Shown here: positions 1 through 8,200 of the stretch, in pieces
How positions within the stretch are numbered: the stretch's first letter is position 1
Layout: the number at the start of each line of letters is the position of its first letter
NCBI GenBank assembly: GCA_002709405.1
Contig: PAQV01000055.1
Location: 1-64,000, forward strand
Length of the DNA stretch: 64,000 nt
Direction: 5' to 3'
DNA from: Paracoccaceae bacterium
GTDB lineage: Bacteria > Pseudomonadota > Alphaproteobacteria > Rhodobacterales > Rhodobacteraceae
Program-made: the position numbers and the translations under genes
Notes under the pieces: model-generated
Told to the model about the DNA's origin: nothing
Database searches by the model: none
What the model saw: only the letters and a program-made list of their open reading frames with translations

Positions 1-187
1 CTATTTCGTGCATTCCTACCAGATGCGGCTCAGCGATCCGGCGCAGCGTCTGGCGCATGTGGAGTATGGCGGCGATGTCACCGCCATCGTGGGGCAGGAC
101 ACCCGCATCGGGCTGCAGTTCCACCCCGAGAAAAGTGCGGCCACCGGGCTGCGCATGATCGCCAACTTCCTGACCTGGGCCCCCTGA
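1..187 (+). CDS. hisH: Imidazole glycerol phosphate synthase subunit HisH, C-terminal part
   Basis: The first 187 bases read in one frame (codons begin at base 2) as the last 61 residues of a class-I glutamine amidotransferase. FVHSY and then QFHPEKS are visible; the His and Glu of the latter are the second and third members of the Cys-His-Glu triad. HisH releases ammonia from glutamine and channels it to HisF in histidine synthesis. hisA and hisF follow on the same strand, which supports the assignment over other glutaminases. The N-terminal part, with the nucleophilic Cys, lies outside the window. Confidence 0.93.
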   Translation, partial: YFVHSYQMRLSDPAQRLAHVEYGGDVTAIVGQDTRIGLQFHPEKSAATGLRMIANFLTWAP

Positions 188-242
188 CCCCTGGGTGGGG
201 GTCGGCCCTGGATGCCCCAGGGCCGGGCCGGTCACGTCACGG

Positions 243-662
243 TCACTTCACCCGGGACCACTCCTGCCCCCGGCAGATCGCGCCGCCGGCGACACAGCCC
301 TTGACCGTCAGAACCGATCCCTTCAGCTGCATCTTCGAGGCATAGGTCTTGCCCGTGTCCGGCGCCCAGATCTTGCCCCCGCCATAGGCGTCGCCCCCCT
401 GCGCGCTCATGCCCCAGACCAGCTTGCGGCCCAGATGCTCGTACCCACCCGAGGCATTGCCCGAGGCATCGAACGCCTTGGCAATGGTGCCGCACAACGC
501 CGCGCCGCAGGCCGCGATGGTCACATTCAGGTAGCCCCCCGACTTGCCCGGAGCGGTCCGCCAGGTGCCTTCGACCGGATCGGCCGCCGCCGGCCAGGCC
601 AGCCCGGCAACCAATGCGAACGCCAGCCCTCGCCGGATGATGAAACGATGTCTGGATGTCAT
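243..662 (-). CDS. DUF2147 family exported protein
   Basis: 139 residues with an N-terminal signal peptide (basic start, hydrophobic stretch about residues 10-24, cleavage after AAA). The mature part has the DUF2147 pattern: an early GTWRT, a middle section with two Cys (CGAALCG), and a C-terminal KGCV...CRGQEWSRV. DUF2147 proteins are small periplasmic beta-rich proteins of unknown biochemical role, often with lipocalin-like features. The gene lies antisense between hisH and hisA and so interrupts the histidine genes. The family call is firm; function is unknown. Confidence 0.85.
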   Translation of the reverse strand: MTSRHRFIIRRGLAFALVAGLAWPAAADPVEGTWRTAPGKSGGYLNVTIAACGAALCGTIAKAFDASGNASGGYEHLGRKLVWGMSAQGGDAYGGGKIWAPDTGKTYASKMQLKGSVLTVKGCVAGGAICRGQEWSRVK

Positions 663-801
663 TGTCAGTCCTCCTCTGTACCCGGCCAGACTGGCGCGGC
701 CCGGTCCCCGATCAACCGTGACCCTGGGTCAAACCGGCCCGCGTTGCGCAACGTCGCAAGGCATGCGATAGGGCGGCAAACCTGCCAAACGGGATGCCCA
801 C

Positions 802-1524
802 ATGATCCTCTACCCCGCCATCGACCTCAAGGACGGCCAGGCCGTGCGCCTTCTGCGCGGCGACATGGACAAGGCCACCGTCTTCAACGACGACCCCGCC
901 GCCCAGGCCCGGGCCTTCGTCGAGGCCGGGTGCCAATGGCTGCACCTGGTGGATCTGAATGGCGCCTTCGAAGGCACCCCGGTCAACGCCGGCCCGGTCG
1001 ACGCCATCCTGGCCGCCTGCGACGTCCCCGCCCAACTCGGAGGCGGCATCCGCGACATGGCCACGATCGAAACCTGGCTGACCAAGGGCCTGGCCCGCGT
1101 CATCCTGGGCACGGTGGCCGTCGAAAACCCGGGCCTCGTGCGTGACGCCGCCCGGGCCTTCCCCGGCAAGATCGCCGTCGGCATCGACGCGCGCGGCGGC
1201 AAGGTCGCCACCCGGGGCTGGGCCGAGGAAACCGACACCGACGCCACCGACCTGGCCAAAAGCTTCGAAGACGACGGGGTCGCCGCCATCATCTACACCG
1301 ATATCAACCGCGACGGCGCCATGCAGGGCCCCAACATCGAGGCCACCGCCGCCCTCGCCCGCGCCGTGTCGATCCCGGTGATTGCCTCCGGCGGCGTGTC
1401 CTCGCTCGAAGATCTCATCGCCCTGCGCGATTGCGGCGCCGGGCTGAACGGAGCCATCTCGGGCCGGGCGCTCTACGACGGGGCCATCGACCTCGCCCAG
1501 GCCCTCACCGCCCTGACCGCCTGA
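802..1524 (+). CDS. hisA: Phosphoribosylformimino-5-aminoimidazole carboxamide ribotide isomerase HisA
   Basis: 240 residues, the usual HisA length. It isomerises ProFAR to PRFAR by an Amadori rearrangement in cytoplasmic histidine synthesis. The (beta/alpha)8 barrel is shown by the start [17 protein letters not shown], with catalytic Asp8, the GGGIRD phosphate loop near residue 80, the second catalytic Asp at about 129 (GIDARGG), and the C-terminal phosphate loop IASGGVSS. The start ATG at 802 gives the family's standard N terminus. hisF follows 100 bp downstream, separated by a repeat element. Confidence 0.97.
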   Translation: MILYPAIDLKDGQAVRLLRGDMDKATVFNDDPAAQARAFVEAGCQWLHLVDLNGAFEGTPVNAGPVDAILAACDVPAQLGGGIRDMATIETWLTKGLARVILGTVAVENPGLVRDAARAFPGKIAVGIDARGGKVATRGWAEETDTDATDLAKSFEDDGVAAIIYTDINRDGAMQGPNIEATAALARAVSIPVIASGGVSSLEDLIALRDCGAGLNGAISGRALYDGAIDLAQALTALTA

Positions 1525-1587
1525 GCTTCTTTCTCTTTGCAAATACCCCGGGGGTGTCCTCTGAAAGAGGACGGGGGCAGAGCCCCC
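1525..1587. repeat. Core copy of a dispersed repeat plus two hairpins between hisA and hisF
   Basis: Immediately after the hisA stop, bases 1525-1549 read GCTTCTTTCTCTTTGCAAAT followed by ACCCC. The reverse complement of this motif opens the longer repeats at 9812 and 15151. Two perfect hairpins follow: 1556-1572 (arms GTCCTCT, loop gaa) and 1573-1587 (arms GGGGGC, loop aga). In all three copies the motif lies upstream of a gene and in sense orientation with it (here hisF, about 75 bp before its start). Whether it is a terminator, an untranslated-leader element or an inert repeat cannot be told from sequence. Confidence 0.7.
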
Positions 1588-1624
1588 ACTTGCCCCCGCC
1601 CCTCCCGCACTCCATAAGTCAGAC

Positions 1625-2386
1625 ATGCTCAAGACCCGCGTGATCCCCTGTCTCGATGTCGCCGACGGCCGTGTCGTCAAGGGCGTCAACTTCGTCGATC
1701 TCGTCGATGCCGGCGATCCGGTGGAAAGCGCCCGTGCCTACGATGCCGCCGGCGCGGACGAAATCTGCTTTCTCGACATCCATGCCACCCATGAAAACCG
1801 CGGCACCATGTACGATGTGGTCACCCGCACGGCCGAGCAATGCTACATCCCGCTCACCGTCGGCGGCGGCGTGCGCACCCGCGAGGACGTGCGCCAGCTC
1901 CTTCTGGCCGGGGCCGACAAGGTCAGTTTCAACTCGGCCGCCGTGGCCAACCCCGACGTCGTCGCCGAAGCCGCGGATGTCTTCGGCAGCCAGTGCATTG
2001 TGGTCGCCATCGACGCCAAGACCATGGCGCCCGGCAAATGGGAGATCTTCACCCACGGCGGCCGCCGCCCCACCGGCATCGACGCGGTGGACTTCGCCAC
2101 CACGGTGGCCCGAAAGGGCGCCGGAGAGATCCTGCTCACTTCAATGGACCGCGATGGCACCAAGTCCGGCTTCAACCTGCCGCTGACCCGAACCATCGCC
2201 GATGCGGTCTCCATTCCCGTGATCGCCTCTGGCGGCGTCGGCACGCTGGATCACCTTGTCGAAGGCGTGACCGAAGGCCACGCCAGCGCGGTGCTCGCGG
2301 CCTCCATCTTCCATTTCGGCACCTTCACCATCGGCCAGGCCAAGGCCCACATGGCCGACGCCGGTATCCCCATGAGGCTGTCATGA
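1625..2386 (+). CDS. hisF: Imidazole glycerol phosphate synthase cyclase subunit HisF
   Basis: 253 residues, the standard HisF length. With HisH it converts PRFAR and ammonia into imidazole glycerol phosphate and AICAR. The start [20 protein letters not shown] carries catalytic Asp11. The second catalytic Asp is residue 130 (AIDAKTM), and phosphate loops are seen at GGGVRT (about 80-85) and ASGGVG near the C terminus. The stop overlaps the hisE start (ATGA at 2383-2386), so the two are probably translationally coupled. Confidence 0.97.
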   Translation: MLKTRVIPCLDVADGRVVKGVNFVDLVDAGDPVESARAYDAAGADEICFLDIHATHENRGTMYDVVTRTAEQCYIPLTVGGGVRTREDVRQLLLAGADKVSFNSAAVANPDVVAEAADVFGSQCIVVAIDAKTMAPGKWEIFTHGGRRPTGIDAVDFATTVARKGAGEILLTSMDRDGTKSGFNLPLTRTIADAVSIPVIASGGVGTLDHLVEGVTEGHASAVLAASIFHFGTFTIGQAKAHMADAGIPMRLS

Positions 2387-2691
2387 CCGACCTGGACCAC
2401 CTGTTCCAAACCATCGAATCCAGACGGGCCGCAGACCCCGATAGCAGCTGGACAGCCAAGCTGTTGTCACGCGGGCCGGAGAAATGCGCGGAAAAGTTCG
2501 GGGAAGAGGCCGTCGAAGCGATCATCGAGGCCGTCAAGGGCGACCGGGACAGGCTGACCTCCGAGGCCGCAGACGTGATCTATCATCTTTTGGTCATGCT
2601 GGCCGCGCGCGACGTAAAGCTTTCAGCCGTGCTTGAAGAACTGAACCGACGCCAGAGCCAGAGCGGCATAGAGGAAAAAGCCAGCCGGTGA
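2383..2691 (+). CDS. hisE: Phosphoribosyl-ATP pyrophosphatase HisE
   Basis: 102 residues, a stand-alone HisE rather than the HisIE fusion of enterobacteria. It hydrolyses phosphoribosyl-ATP to phosphoribosyl-AMP, the second step of histidine synthesis. The all-alpha MazG-like fold is indicated by SWTAKLL, then [13 protein letters not shown] and [14 protein letters not shown], whose acidic residues bind Mg2+. The ATG overlaps the hisF stop by four bases and gives the family start. A longer open frame upstream in this phase is only a shadow of hisF. Confidence 0.95.
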   Translation: MTDLDHLFQTIESRRAADPDSSWTAKLLSRGPEKCAEKFGEEAVEAIIEAVKGDRDRLTSEAADVIYHLLVMLAARDVKLSAVLEELNRRQSQSGIEEKASR

Positions 2692-2702
2692 CGCCCAGCC
2701 CA

Positions 2703-2753
2703 AGAAAATGTGGACACATTTTCTCATGCCGATTTTCTTCGCCCAAGAAAATC
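2703..2753. repeat. Paired tandem palindromes, member 1
   Basis: Two perfect palindromes stand side by side between the convergent hisE and CoA-binding genes. The first has arms AGAAAATGTG (2703-2712) and CACATTTTCT (2715-2724) around GA. The second has arms GATTTTCTT (2731-2739) and AAGAAAATC (2745-2753) around five bases. The same two-hairpin layout with different sequences occurs at 34147-34191 and 58306-58355. The position suits a bidirectional transcription end or mRNA-stabilising structure; function is inferred. Confidence 0.75.
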
Positions 2754-2767
2754 TACCCGCCCCTGGC

Positions 2768-3238
2768 TCACAATTTCGACGAAATCACACCGGTCGCGAA
2801 TCCCGCCTTGCGAAGTTCGCCAAACACTCTCTGGTGTTCGATTTTCGGGCACCGGTTCTGCACAACGTCCACACCCCGCGCCTGCGCCATGTCAGCCGCA
2901 CCCGCATGCTCGACGCCAATCTGCATCCACACCGTGCGCAGACCGGGATAGACCTCCAGCGCTTCCTCGACGATACCCGGAACAGCCTCGGACCGGCGAA
3001 AAATGTCGATCATGTCCACATCCGGCCCTGCCTCGGCCAAGCTGCCCACAGTCACTTCGCCAAACAGACGCTGCCCTGCGGCCTTCGGGTTGACCGGGAT
3101 CACCCGGTATCCCTTCAGGGACAGATACCGGCCCACGAAATAGCTCGGCCTCAACGGATCCGGCGACAAACCGACCATCGCAATCACCTTTGTCCGGGCC
3201 AGAACCTGTTTCAGAAACGAATCTTCATACTCTGCCAT
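2768..3238 (-). CDS. CoA-binding domain protein (YccU-like)
   Basis: 156 residues forming one Rossmann-type CoA-binding domain. IAMVGLSPDPLRPSYFVGRY near residues 19-38 is the nucleotide-binding entry, and RVIPVNPK, IDIFRRSE and VWMQIGVEH are conserved segments of the succinyl-CoA-synthetase-alpha-like stand-alone family, where IGVEH/NRCPKIEH are typical. The members' physiological role is not established. The gene converges with hisE and has its own upstream region, where a possible sRNA lies. The family call is firm. Confidence 0.88.
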   Translation of the reverse strand: MAEYEDSFLKQVLARTKVIAMVGLSPDPLRPSYFVGRYLSLKGYRVIPVNPKAAGQRLFGEVTVGSLAEAGPDVDMIDIFRRSEAVPGIVEEALEVYPGLRTVWMQIGVEHAGAADMAQARGVDVVQNRCPKIEHQRVFGELRKAGFATGVISSKL

Positions 3239-3290
3239 GCAATGACACTAGGTCCATGCTGCCCAGGGGCCAACGGCCAACCCCTTCGCC

Positions 3291-3327
3291 GGAAAAGAAA
3301 AAGCGCTCAGGGGGCAGCCCTGAGCGC
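3291..3327 (-). terminator. Factor-independent terminator
   Basis: Read on the minus strand: perfect 10-bp stem (GCGCTCAGGG at 3303-3312 paired with CCCTGAGCGC at 3318-3327), five-base loop, then a T-rich tract TTTTTCTTTTCC. It ends transcription coming from the YHS-like gene or from the proposed sRNA. Confidence 0.75.
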
Positions 3328-3390
3328 AAGTGTCGGAACGAGGGACAGTGAAGTGGATCACGGAGGTTCCGGTCCGTGTCCTGAAGGTTA
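3291..3390 (-). ncRNA. Possible small RNA upstream of the CoA-binding gene
   Basis: On the minus strand this short stretch carries a hairpin (3359-3378, stem CACGGA/TCCGTG, eight-base loop) followed by a strong factor-independent terminator at 3327-3291. No open reading frame fits between them and both flanking genes have their own boundaries. A plausible -10 (TTATGT) lies just upstream. A transcript of about 100 nt would result. It could instead be only the 3' end of the YHS-like gene's mRNA. No named RNA family is recognised. Confidence 0.35.
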
Positions 3391-3465
3391 CATAAGGGAA
3401 ATTTTTAGCCTTTGAAGGGCCACTCTCACTTGTGTGATGAAAAAACTATTGGAGGCCCCTTTCAG

Positions 3466-3933
3466 TCAGGAGCCTTCCCCGTACAGGATGCCCGGCCATT
3501 GCGCCTCGGCCTTCACGATATTGGTTGCAGCATCCGCAAGCCAAAGAGCCCGGGCTTCTTGATTTTCCGTTAGATACAAGCGCCCGCCCGCCAGTTGCCA
3601 CGACATCGGGTTCCCCGGAGTCAGCCGTCCCTGGGCCATCGCCAAGGCACAATATGCTCCGAATCGCGGTGCCAATGGCCAAGGGTTCGATTCGAACAGA
3701 TCCCGATGGCCGCGCGTGGCAAAGAGCCAAAGCGCCCCTTTCCACATCAGGCCAATGTCCCGGCGCCCGGGTCGCGGCCCGGTTGCCGAAAAATAGCTCA
3801 CCGCGTCATAGCCCCCGATGGCCACGCCACCGGACGAATGGAACATTGCCCGGCCCGCCCAGGCCGGGCCCATCGCCAGGGCTGCTCCGGCGGCGCATCC
3901 GCTTCCCAGGAACTGGCGGCGATTCATAGGCAA
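3466..3933 (-). CDS. Tat-exported YHS-domain-like protein
   Basis: 155 residues. The N terminus has a twin-arginine signal (NRRQFLGSG followed by a hydrophobic Ala-rich stretch, cleavage near AWA), so a folded protein is exported to the periplasm. The mature part begins with VAIGGYDAVSYF and continues with ATRGHRDLFESNP and RFGAYCALAMAQG, the pattern of YHS-type domains found in small metal-linked or oxidase-associated proteins. The full set of YHS metal ligands is not obvious. The downstream gap has a terminator. Substrate and partner are unknown. Confidence 0.75.
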   Translation of the reverse strand: MPMNRRQFLGSGCAAGAALAMGPAWAGRAMFHSSGGVAIGGYDAVSYFSATGPRPGRRDIGLMWKGALWLFATRGHRDLFESNPWPLAPRFGAYCALAMAQGRLTPGNPMSWQLAGGRLYLTENQEARALWLADAATNIVKAEAQWPGILYGEGS

Positions 3934-4081
3934 CGGTCTCCCTGCGTGGCGGCGGGCCGAAGGGACCGCCTGCCCCCAAGGTGGCCGACCGACCGGATCA
4001 CGCCAAGACCGGCAACGCAGATGTGAGAGGTGTTGCAGTCCCGCTCACGTCCGTGGGCAGATGTTGGGCACGCTGGCCGGC

Positions 4082-4858
4082 CTACCCGGACCGCGAGGCA
4101 TAAAGCGCAATAGCCGCCGCGTTCGACACGTTCAGGGACCCGAACCCGCCAGCCGGATCAATCCGCACCAGCTTGTCGACGGTCTCGCGCGTGCGCGCGC
4201 GCAACCCCGGTCCCTCAGCCCCCAGGACAAGTGCCACCGGCCTGTCCCGAACCCCATCCAAAGCCTCCTCCAGCGTCACCTCGCCCTCGCCATCCAGGCC
4301 TAGCGTCAGATATCCCATGGCCTTCAGCGCCTCGATCGCGTCAGCCAAGTTGCGCACCCGCAGGTACGGCTGCCGCTCCAGCGCGCCGCTGGCCGTCTTG
4401 GCCAGCGCCCCGGTTTCCGGGGCCGAATGGTGCCGTGGCGCGATCACGGCCGAGGCGCCCAGCACCTCTGCAGAGCGCAGGATCGCTCCGACGTTGTGAG
4501 GATCCGTCACCCGATCCAGCATGATCACCCGCGGGGCAGAGCTGCCGCCGATGCAGACGTCTTCCAGCTGGCCCCATTCCAACGGCTTGACCTCGAGCGC
4601 GGCCCCCTGGTGCACCGATCCCGCATCGATCGGGGCCGAGAACTTGCGGGGGTCGGCCAGTTCCGGTTCCAACCCGCCCGCAGCAATGGCCTCGGACAAC
4701 TTGGCCTGGGCGTTGGGCGTCACGATCAGGCGCAGTTTTTCCCGCCTCGGATTGACCAGAGCATCGCGCACGGCATGCAGTCCGAAAAGCCAGACGGTTT
4801 CAGCCCGCGCCGCCTTTTTCGACTGTTCTTTTTCCACCACCCATTTTGGCTTTTTCAT
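4082..4858 (-). CDS. rlmB: 23S rRNA 2'-O-ribose methyltransferase of the SpoU/TrmH family (RlmB type)
   Basis: 258 residues. An N-terminal substrate-binding domain starts after a Lys-rich leader (LFGLHAVRDAL near residue 25). The C-terminal SPOUT knot carries motif 1 (DPHNVGAILRSAEVLGA), motif 2 (LVLGAEGPGLR) and motif 3 (SLNVSNAAAIALY), which bind SAM and contribute the catalytic Arg/Asn. RlmB methylates the G2251 ribose in 23S rRNA; TrmH-type tRNA activity cannot be wholly excluded, but the N-terminal domain favours RlmB. It diverges from tRNA-Tyr about 110 bp away. Confidence 0.9.
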   Translation of the reverse strand: MKKPKWVVEKEQSKKAARAETVWLFGLHAVRDALVNPRREKLRLIVTPNAQAKLSEAIAAGGLEPELADPRKFSAPIDAGSVHQGAALEVKPLEWGQLEDVCIGGSSAPRVIMLDRVTDPHNVGAILRSAEVLGASAVIAPRHHSAPETGALAKTASGALERQPYLRVRNLADAIEALKAMGYLTLGLDGEGEVTLEEALDGVRDRPVALVLGAEGPGLRARTRETVDKLVRIDPAGGFGSLNVSNAAAIALYASRSG

Positions 4859-4968
4859 GATCGGCCTCGCTGATGCACTGGGCGGCCGGACAACCCGGTT
4901 TTTCCTGTTGACGCCCCTGAGAGGTGCTTGTAATCACGCCTCCACGTCGGGCGCAACGGTCCGACGCT

Positions 4969-5052
4969 GGGCGACAGGCCGCAAGGTGTGGCAGGGGACT
5001 GTAACTCCCTCGCGGAGACGCACGCTTGGTTCGATTCCAAGGTCGCCCACCA
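4969..5052 (+). tRNA. tRNA-Tyr (anticodon GTA)
   Basis: 84 nt including an encoded CCA. The acceptor stem GGGCGAC pairs with GTCGCCC. The anticodon loop CTGTAAC (anticodon GTA) sits on a five-pair stem GGGGA/TCCCT, the long class-II variable arm contains GCG-gaga-CGC, and the T arm is CTTGG-TTCGATT-CCAAG. A long variable arm with GTA is specific for bacterial tRNA-Tyr. Confidence 0.95.
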
Positions 5053-5152
5053 TTCCCCTCTTGATCAGAAAGTTTCACAAGGGAATGGTGTCCATCCCAC
5101 GGGGTGTGCGCCTACGGAGGGCTTTCATCCAAATTTACAGGGTATTAGCCGG

Positions 5153-6232
5153 TCATTCCGCTCCGGTTTGGGTCAGTGCATAAGGTCGCGCTGTGTCTTT
5201 GGTTGCCCTGCTCAGGGTATCGGCCCGTCCGGGAAGACCCCTCGCGCGATTCTGCCGATGGCCAAAGAGCCACGCGACCGGCCGTGCCCCGGGAGCGTCA
5301 AGGAAGGTGGTTCCCAACATCAATGGCTGTGCGCCCGCCCCAAGCTTGAAACGGGCAAGGCCCGGCGTGCTTTCCGTATCCAGCGTGCCGAGGTCGATCC
5401 AGGAATACCCCCTATCCGACAGCCACCTGGAGGCCTCCCACAGCAGAAGGTTGTGGGCATGACATTGGCGGCCCAGCTCATCAGACCAGCCGATGTGGTA
5501 ACTGGCCCCGCCTCCGTGCAACAGGAACAGCATGGCCGCGACTGGGACCTTGCCATAGCGCGCGACGAACAGGCGGGTCGACCTGGCCCCGTTGGTAGCC
5601 CGCCAGGCAGCCGTGAACTGCATTGGCAGGCGACGGTAGCGGCGACGCTTGGACTGCGCCTCTTCGCGCAGCAAAAGCCAATGATCCGGCTCGTCCGGCA
5701 AGGGCGCATGCGAGACGCGAAGCGGGCCATCCTGCGCCCGGCGGAGCCTGTTTCGCCACTTGCCGCGCTGTCGGGCCAACATCTCATCCGGCGACCCCAG
5801 AGCCAGCCTAGCCTGGCTGCCCGGGGTGACCAATGGCAGCAGGCCCTGCCCGTCCGCCAGATCCTCACCCTCCAAGCGTTCCGACGTGATCATCACGCCT
5901 CGGCATGTCCGCCGGAGCGTGGCACACAAGTCGCGGATCGACTGGCGGGTCTGAAGGGCGGGCGTTCCGGGATCCCACACCGGTCCGCGCGCAATCAGCG
6001 CGAAATCCCCGAACAGGGGCCATCGCCGGACCAGGACCTGGGCACTGGCCGGCGGATCCGCACCCATCGCCGCCCCGCCCAGAGACATCTGAACCACGCG
6101 CGACCCAATTGCCGCGCAGGCACGACCGTAAAACGGATGCTGCTGCATCGGCACCGGTGTTCGGGCAAAAGCCCGGGCGGAAAGATCATCGGTTATCTGC
6201 CAGTCCATGTCCGCCATTAACGGCACGAACAC
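5153..6232 (-). CDS. GNAT/FemAB-like acyltransferase (BioF2-like domain)
   Basis: 359 residues with no signal peptide. The C-terminal half has the BioF2/FemAB-type GNAT pattern: FVARYGKVPVAAMLFLLHGG, then SYHIGWSDELGRQCHAHNLLLW, then IDLGTLDTESTPGLARFKLG, the end of the acyl-CoA-binding fold. Relatives transfer amino-acyl or acyl groups in envelope polysaccharide or peptidoglycan modification. The start is uncertain: 6232 gives MFVPLMADMDW, and an ATG six codons later is also possible. No neighbouring genes reveal the substrate. Confidence 0.7.
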   Translation of the reverse strand: MFVPLMADMDWQITDDLSARAFARTPVPMQQHPFYGRACAAIGSRVVQMSLGGAAMGADPPASAQVLVRRWPLFGDFALIARGPVWDPGTPALQTRQSIRDLCATLRRTCRGVMITSERLEGEDLADGQGLLPLVTPGSQARLALGSPDEMLARQRGKWRNRLRRAQDGPLRVSHAPLPDEPDHWLLLREEAQSKRRRYRRLPMQFTAAWRATNGARSTRLFVARYGKVPVAAMLFLLHGGGASYHIGWSDELGRQCHAHNLLLWEASRWLSDRGYSWIDLGTLDTESTPGLARFKLGAGAQPLMLGTTFLDAPGARPVAWLFGHRQNRARGLPGRADTLSRATKDTARPYALTQTGAE

Positions 6233-6255
6233 CTAAACCGGCGTAAACAGACACC

Positions 6256-6426
6256 ATGAAATCCGTATTTCCGCCCCCGAATCGCTCCAAGCCTCCGGTG
6301 CACGGCGTTCATGCTGCCAGGGCCGGCCCGACAGTGGCCGGCGCCTTTTGGCTGGGCATGGTCATGGCCCTGCCTGCCGGCCTGGTCCTCTTTGCCATCG
6401 AAATGGCCTGGCGCCTGCTACGTTAG
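6256..6426 (+). CDS. Small single-span membrane protein
   Basis: A 56-residue frame too short for routine gene calling. A Pro-rich basic N terminus (MKSVFPPPNRSKPP) precedes one hydrophobic segment of about 22 residues (GAFWLGMVMALPAGLVLFAIEM) and a short basic tail WRLLR, predicting an inner-membrane anchor. It diverges from the GNAT-like gene 24 bp away, and its stop overlaps the convergent hisG stop. Coding is inferred from packing and the membrane pattern; no function is recognised. Confidence 0.5.
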   Translation: MKSVFPPPNRSKPPVHGVHAARAGPTVAGAFWLGMVMALPAGLVLFAIEMAWRLLR

Positions 6427-7115
6427 CCGCCGACGCGGTCCAGCAGTTCCGCCAAAGCCTGCCTGTCCGTGCCGTCGTAATCCGCCACGCGGCTGCGCCA
6501 CAACGTGGCCTGGCTGCGCAGGATCAGACCGTCGGACAGGATCTTGAGGTGATTGGCCCGCAGCGTTTCCCCGGTCGAGGTGATGTCTGCAATGGCCTCG
6601 GCTGTTTCGTTCTTTACCGTGCCCTCGGTTGCCCCCTGGCTATCGACGAGCATGTAATCCGCCACACCTTCGTCACGCAGGAACTCCCGCACCAACCGAT
6701 GGTACTTCGTCGCAATTCTCAGCCTGTGGCCGTGCCGCGCCCGGAAATCAGCCGCCGCCGCGTCAAGGTCGTCCAGGGTTTCGACATCGACCCAGAAGCG
6801 GGGCACCGCGATGATCAGGTCGGCGTCGCCAAAGCCCATGGGCCGGATTTCCTCGACCTGCTGTTCCCAGCGGGCCAGCTTTTCCTGGATCAGGTCGGTG
6901 CCCGTGACGCCCAGATGAATGCGCCCGGCCGCCAGTTCCCGGGGAATTTCACCCGCCGACAACAGAACCAGAGACACGCCGTCGATCCCGTCGACCATAC
7001 CGGCATATTCCCGGTCCGAGCCCGACCGCGACAGCTGAATCCCAGCCTTGGCAAACCAGTCGAAGGTCTTTTCCATCAGCCGCCCCTTGGACGGCACACC
7101 CAGTTTCAACGTCAC
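6423..7115 (-). CDS. hisG: ATP phosphoribosyltransferase catalytic subunit HisG, short form
   Basis: 230 residues, the short HisG that lacks the C-terminal ACT-like regulatory domain. It condenses ATP with PRPP in the first step of histidine synthesis. Visible features are the start LKLGVPSKGRLME, the periplasmic-binding-like substrate domain, and the PRPP loop VDSQGATEGTVKNE near residues 157-170. Short HisG needs HisZ for activity and feedback control, and hisZ lies directly upstream with a four-base overlap. Confidence 0.96.
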   Translation of the reverse strand: MTLKLGVPSKGRLMEKTFDWFAKAGIQLSRSGSDREYAGMVDGIDGVSLVLLSAGEIPRELAAGRIHLGVTGTDLIQEKLARWEQQVEEIRPMGFGDADLIIAVPRFWVDVETLDDLDAAAADFRARHGHRLRIATKYHRLVREFLRDEGVADYMLVDSQGATEGTVKNETAEAIADITSTGETLRANHLKILSDGLILRSQATLWRSRVADYDGTDRQALAELLDRVGG

Positions 7116-8200
7116 CCGGCCATCTCCTGCAATTCCAGCATCAGGCCCGGGCGCAGGACGGCACCCACGGCCGGGATCTCGGCCCCCTGCCCCAGCTCGC
7201 GGGTCAGCGCATCATAGCGTCCGCCCGTGGCGACCGGCGGCAGATCCGGGCGGCCTTCGGCATAAAAGCCGAAGACAAAGCCGTCGTAATATTCCATGGA
7301 GGTCCGCCCGTAGCTGGCCTCGAAATCCAGGTTGTCCACGTCCACGCCCCGGTCCGCCAGCGCGGACAGCCGCGCATCCAGCCGGTCTATCGCGGGCATT
7401 ATCGCGGGAATGTCGACCGCGATGTCGCGCAATTGCTGCAGCGCGAAGGGCGCGGTTTCCCGAACCGCCAGAAGCGAGTCGATGATGGCGACGTCATGCT
7501 GGCTGAGCGGCGGGGTTGCCACATCGTCCCGAAGGGCGTGCAGCCGATGCGCGATTTCCGCCCGCCCTCGCAGGCCGATTTCGGGCCCGGCAGCGGCGAA
7601 GGGATCCTCGGCCCGGAACAACGCGGCCCGCGAAGGGGCCGTATCGAGCGGGTTGGAATAGCGCTCGAACAGCGCGCGAAAGCGCCGTGGCCGCCATATG
7701 TGCCGCAGCAGCATGGCCTTGCGCGTGTCCGTCGTTTTCAACCCCTGGATCGCGGCCTTCAGGATGCCGATATCCCCGGTCGCGGCACGCAGCGACAGCC
7801 CCTGAAGCGCCTGCGAGATGGCCGAAAAGACCTCGGCGTCCGAGGCCGCGGGATCGGTGCGGTCAAACACCTCGTAGCCCACCTGGATGTATTCATTGGC
7901 CCGGTCGGGATCATGTTCCTGGCGGCGAAAGACCTCTCCGGCATAGGTGTACCGCGCGGGATCGGCGCCCTGGGTCATGTGCATCTGGACGACGGGCACG
8001 GTGAAGTCCGGCCGCATCATCTGTTCGCCGCGCAACGCGTCGGTGGCGGTATAGGCCCGGGCGCGGATTTCCTCGCCGTAAAGATCCAGAAGCGTGTCGG
8101 CGGGTTGCAGGATCGGCGTTTCCACCGCCCGCGCGCCCCGAGCCTCGAACCCCGCCCGCAGCTGCGCGGCCAGGGCCAGGATGTCGGCGCGGGCGGCCAT
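7112..8200 (-). CDS. hisZ: ATP phosphoribosyltransferase regulatory subunit HisZ
   Basis: 362 residues from the ATG at 8200; an earlier in-frame start would run into hisS and lacks homology. The protein resembles class-II histidyl-tRNA synthetase (PDFTVPVVQMHMTQG, RRQEHDPDRANEYIQVGYEVF, ATGGRYDAL) but lacks the anticodon-binding domain. HisZ assembles with short HisG into a hetero-octamer and carries histidine feedback inhibition. The start shares one base with the hisS stop (TGATG), and the stop overlaps hisG by four bases, so hisS-hisZ-hisG form a coupled operon. Confidence 0.94.
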   Translation of the reverse strand: MAARADILALAAQLRAGFEARGARAVETPILQPADTLLDLYGEEIRARAYTATDALRGEQMMRPDFTVPVVQMHMTQGADPARYTYAGEVFRRQEHDPDRANEYIQVGYEVFDRTDPAASDAEVFSAISQALQGLSLRAATGDIGILKAAIQGLKTTDTRKAMLLRHIWRPRRFRALFERYSNPLDTAPSRAALFRAEDPFAAAGPEIGLRGRAEIAHRLHALRDDVATPPLSQHDVAIIDSLLAVRETAPFALQQLRDIAVDIPAIMPAIDRLDARLSALADRGVDVDNLDFEASYGRTSMEYYDGFVFGFYAEGRPDLPPVATGGRYDALTRELGQGAEIPAVGAVLRPGLMLELQEMAG

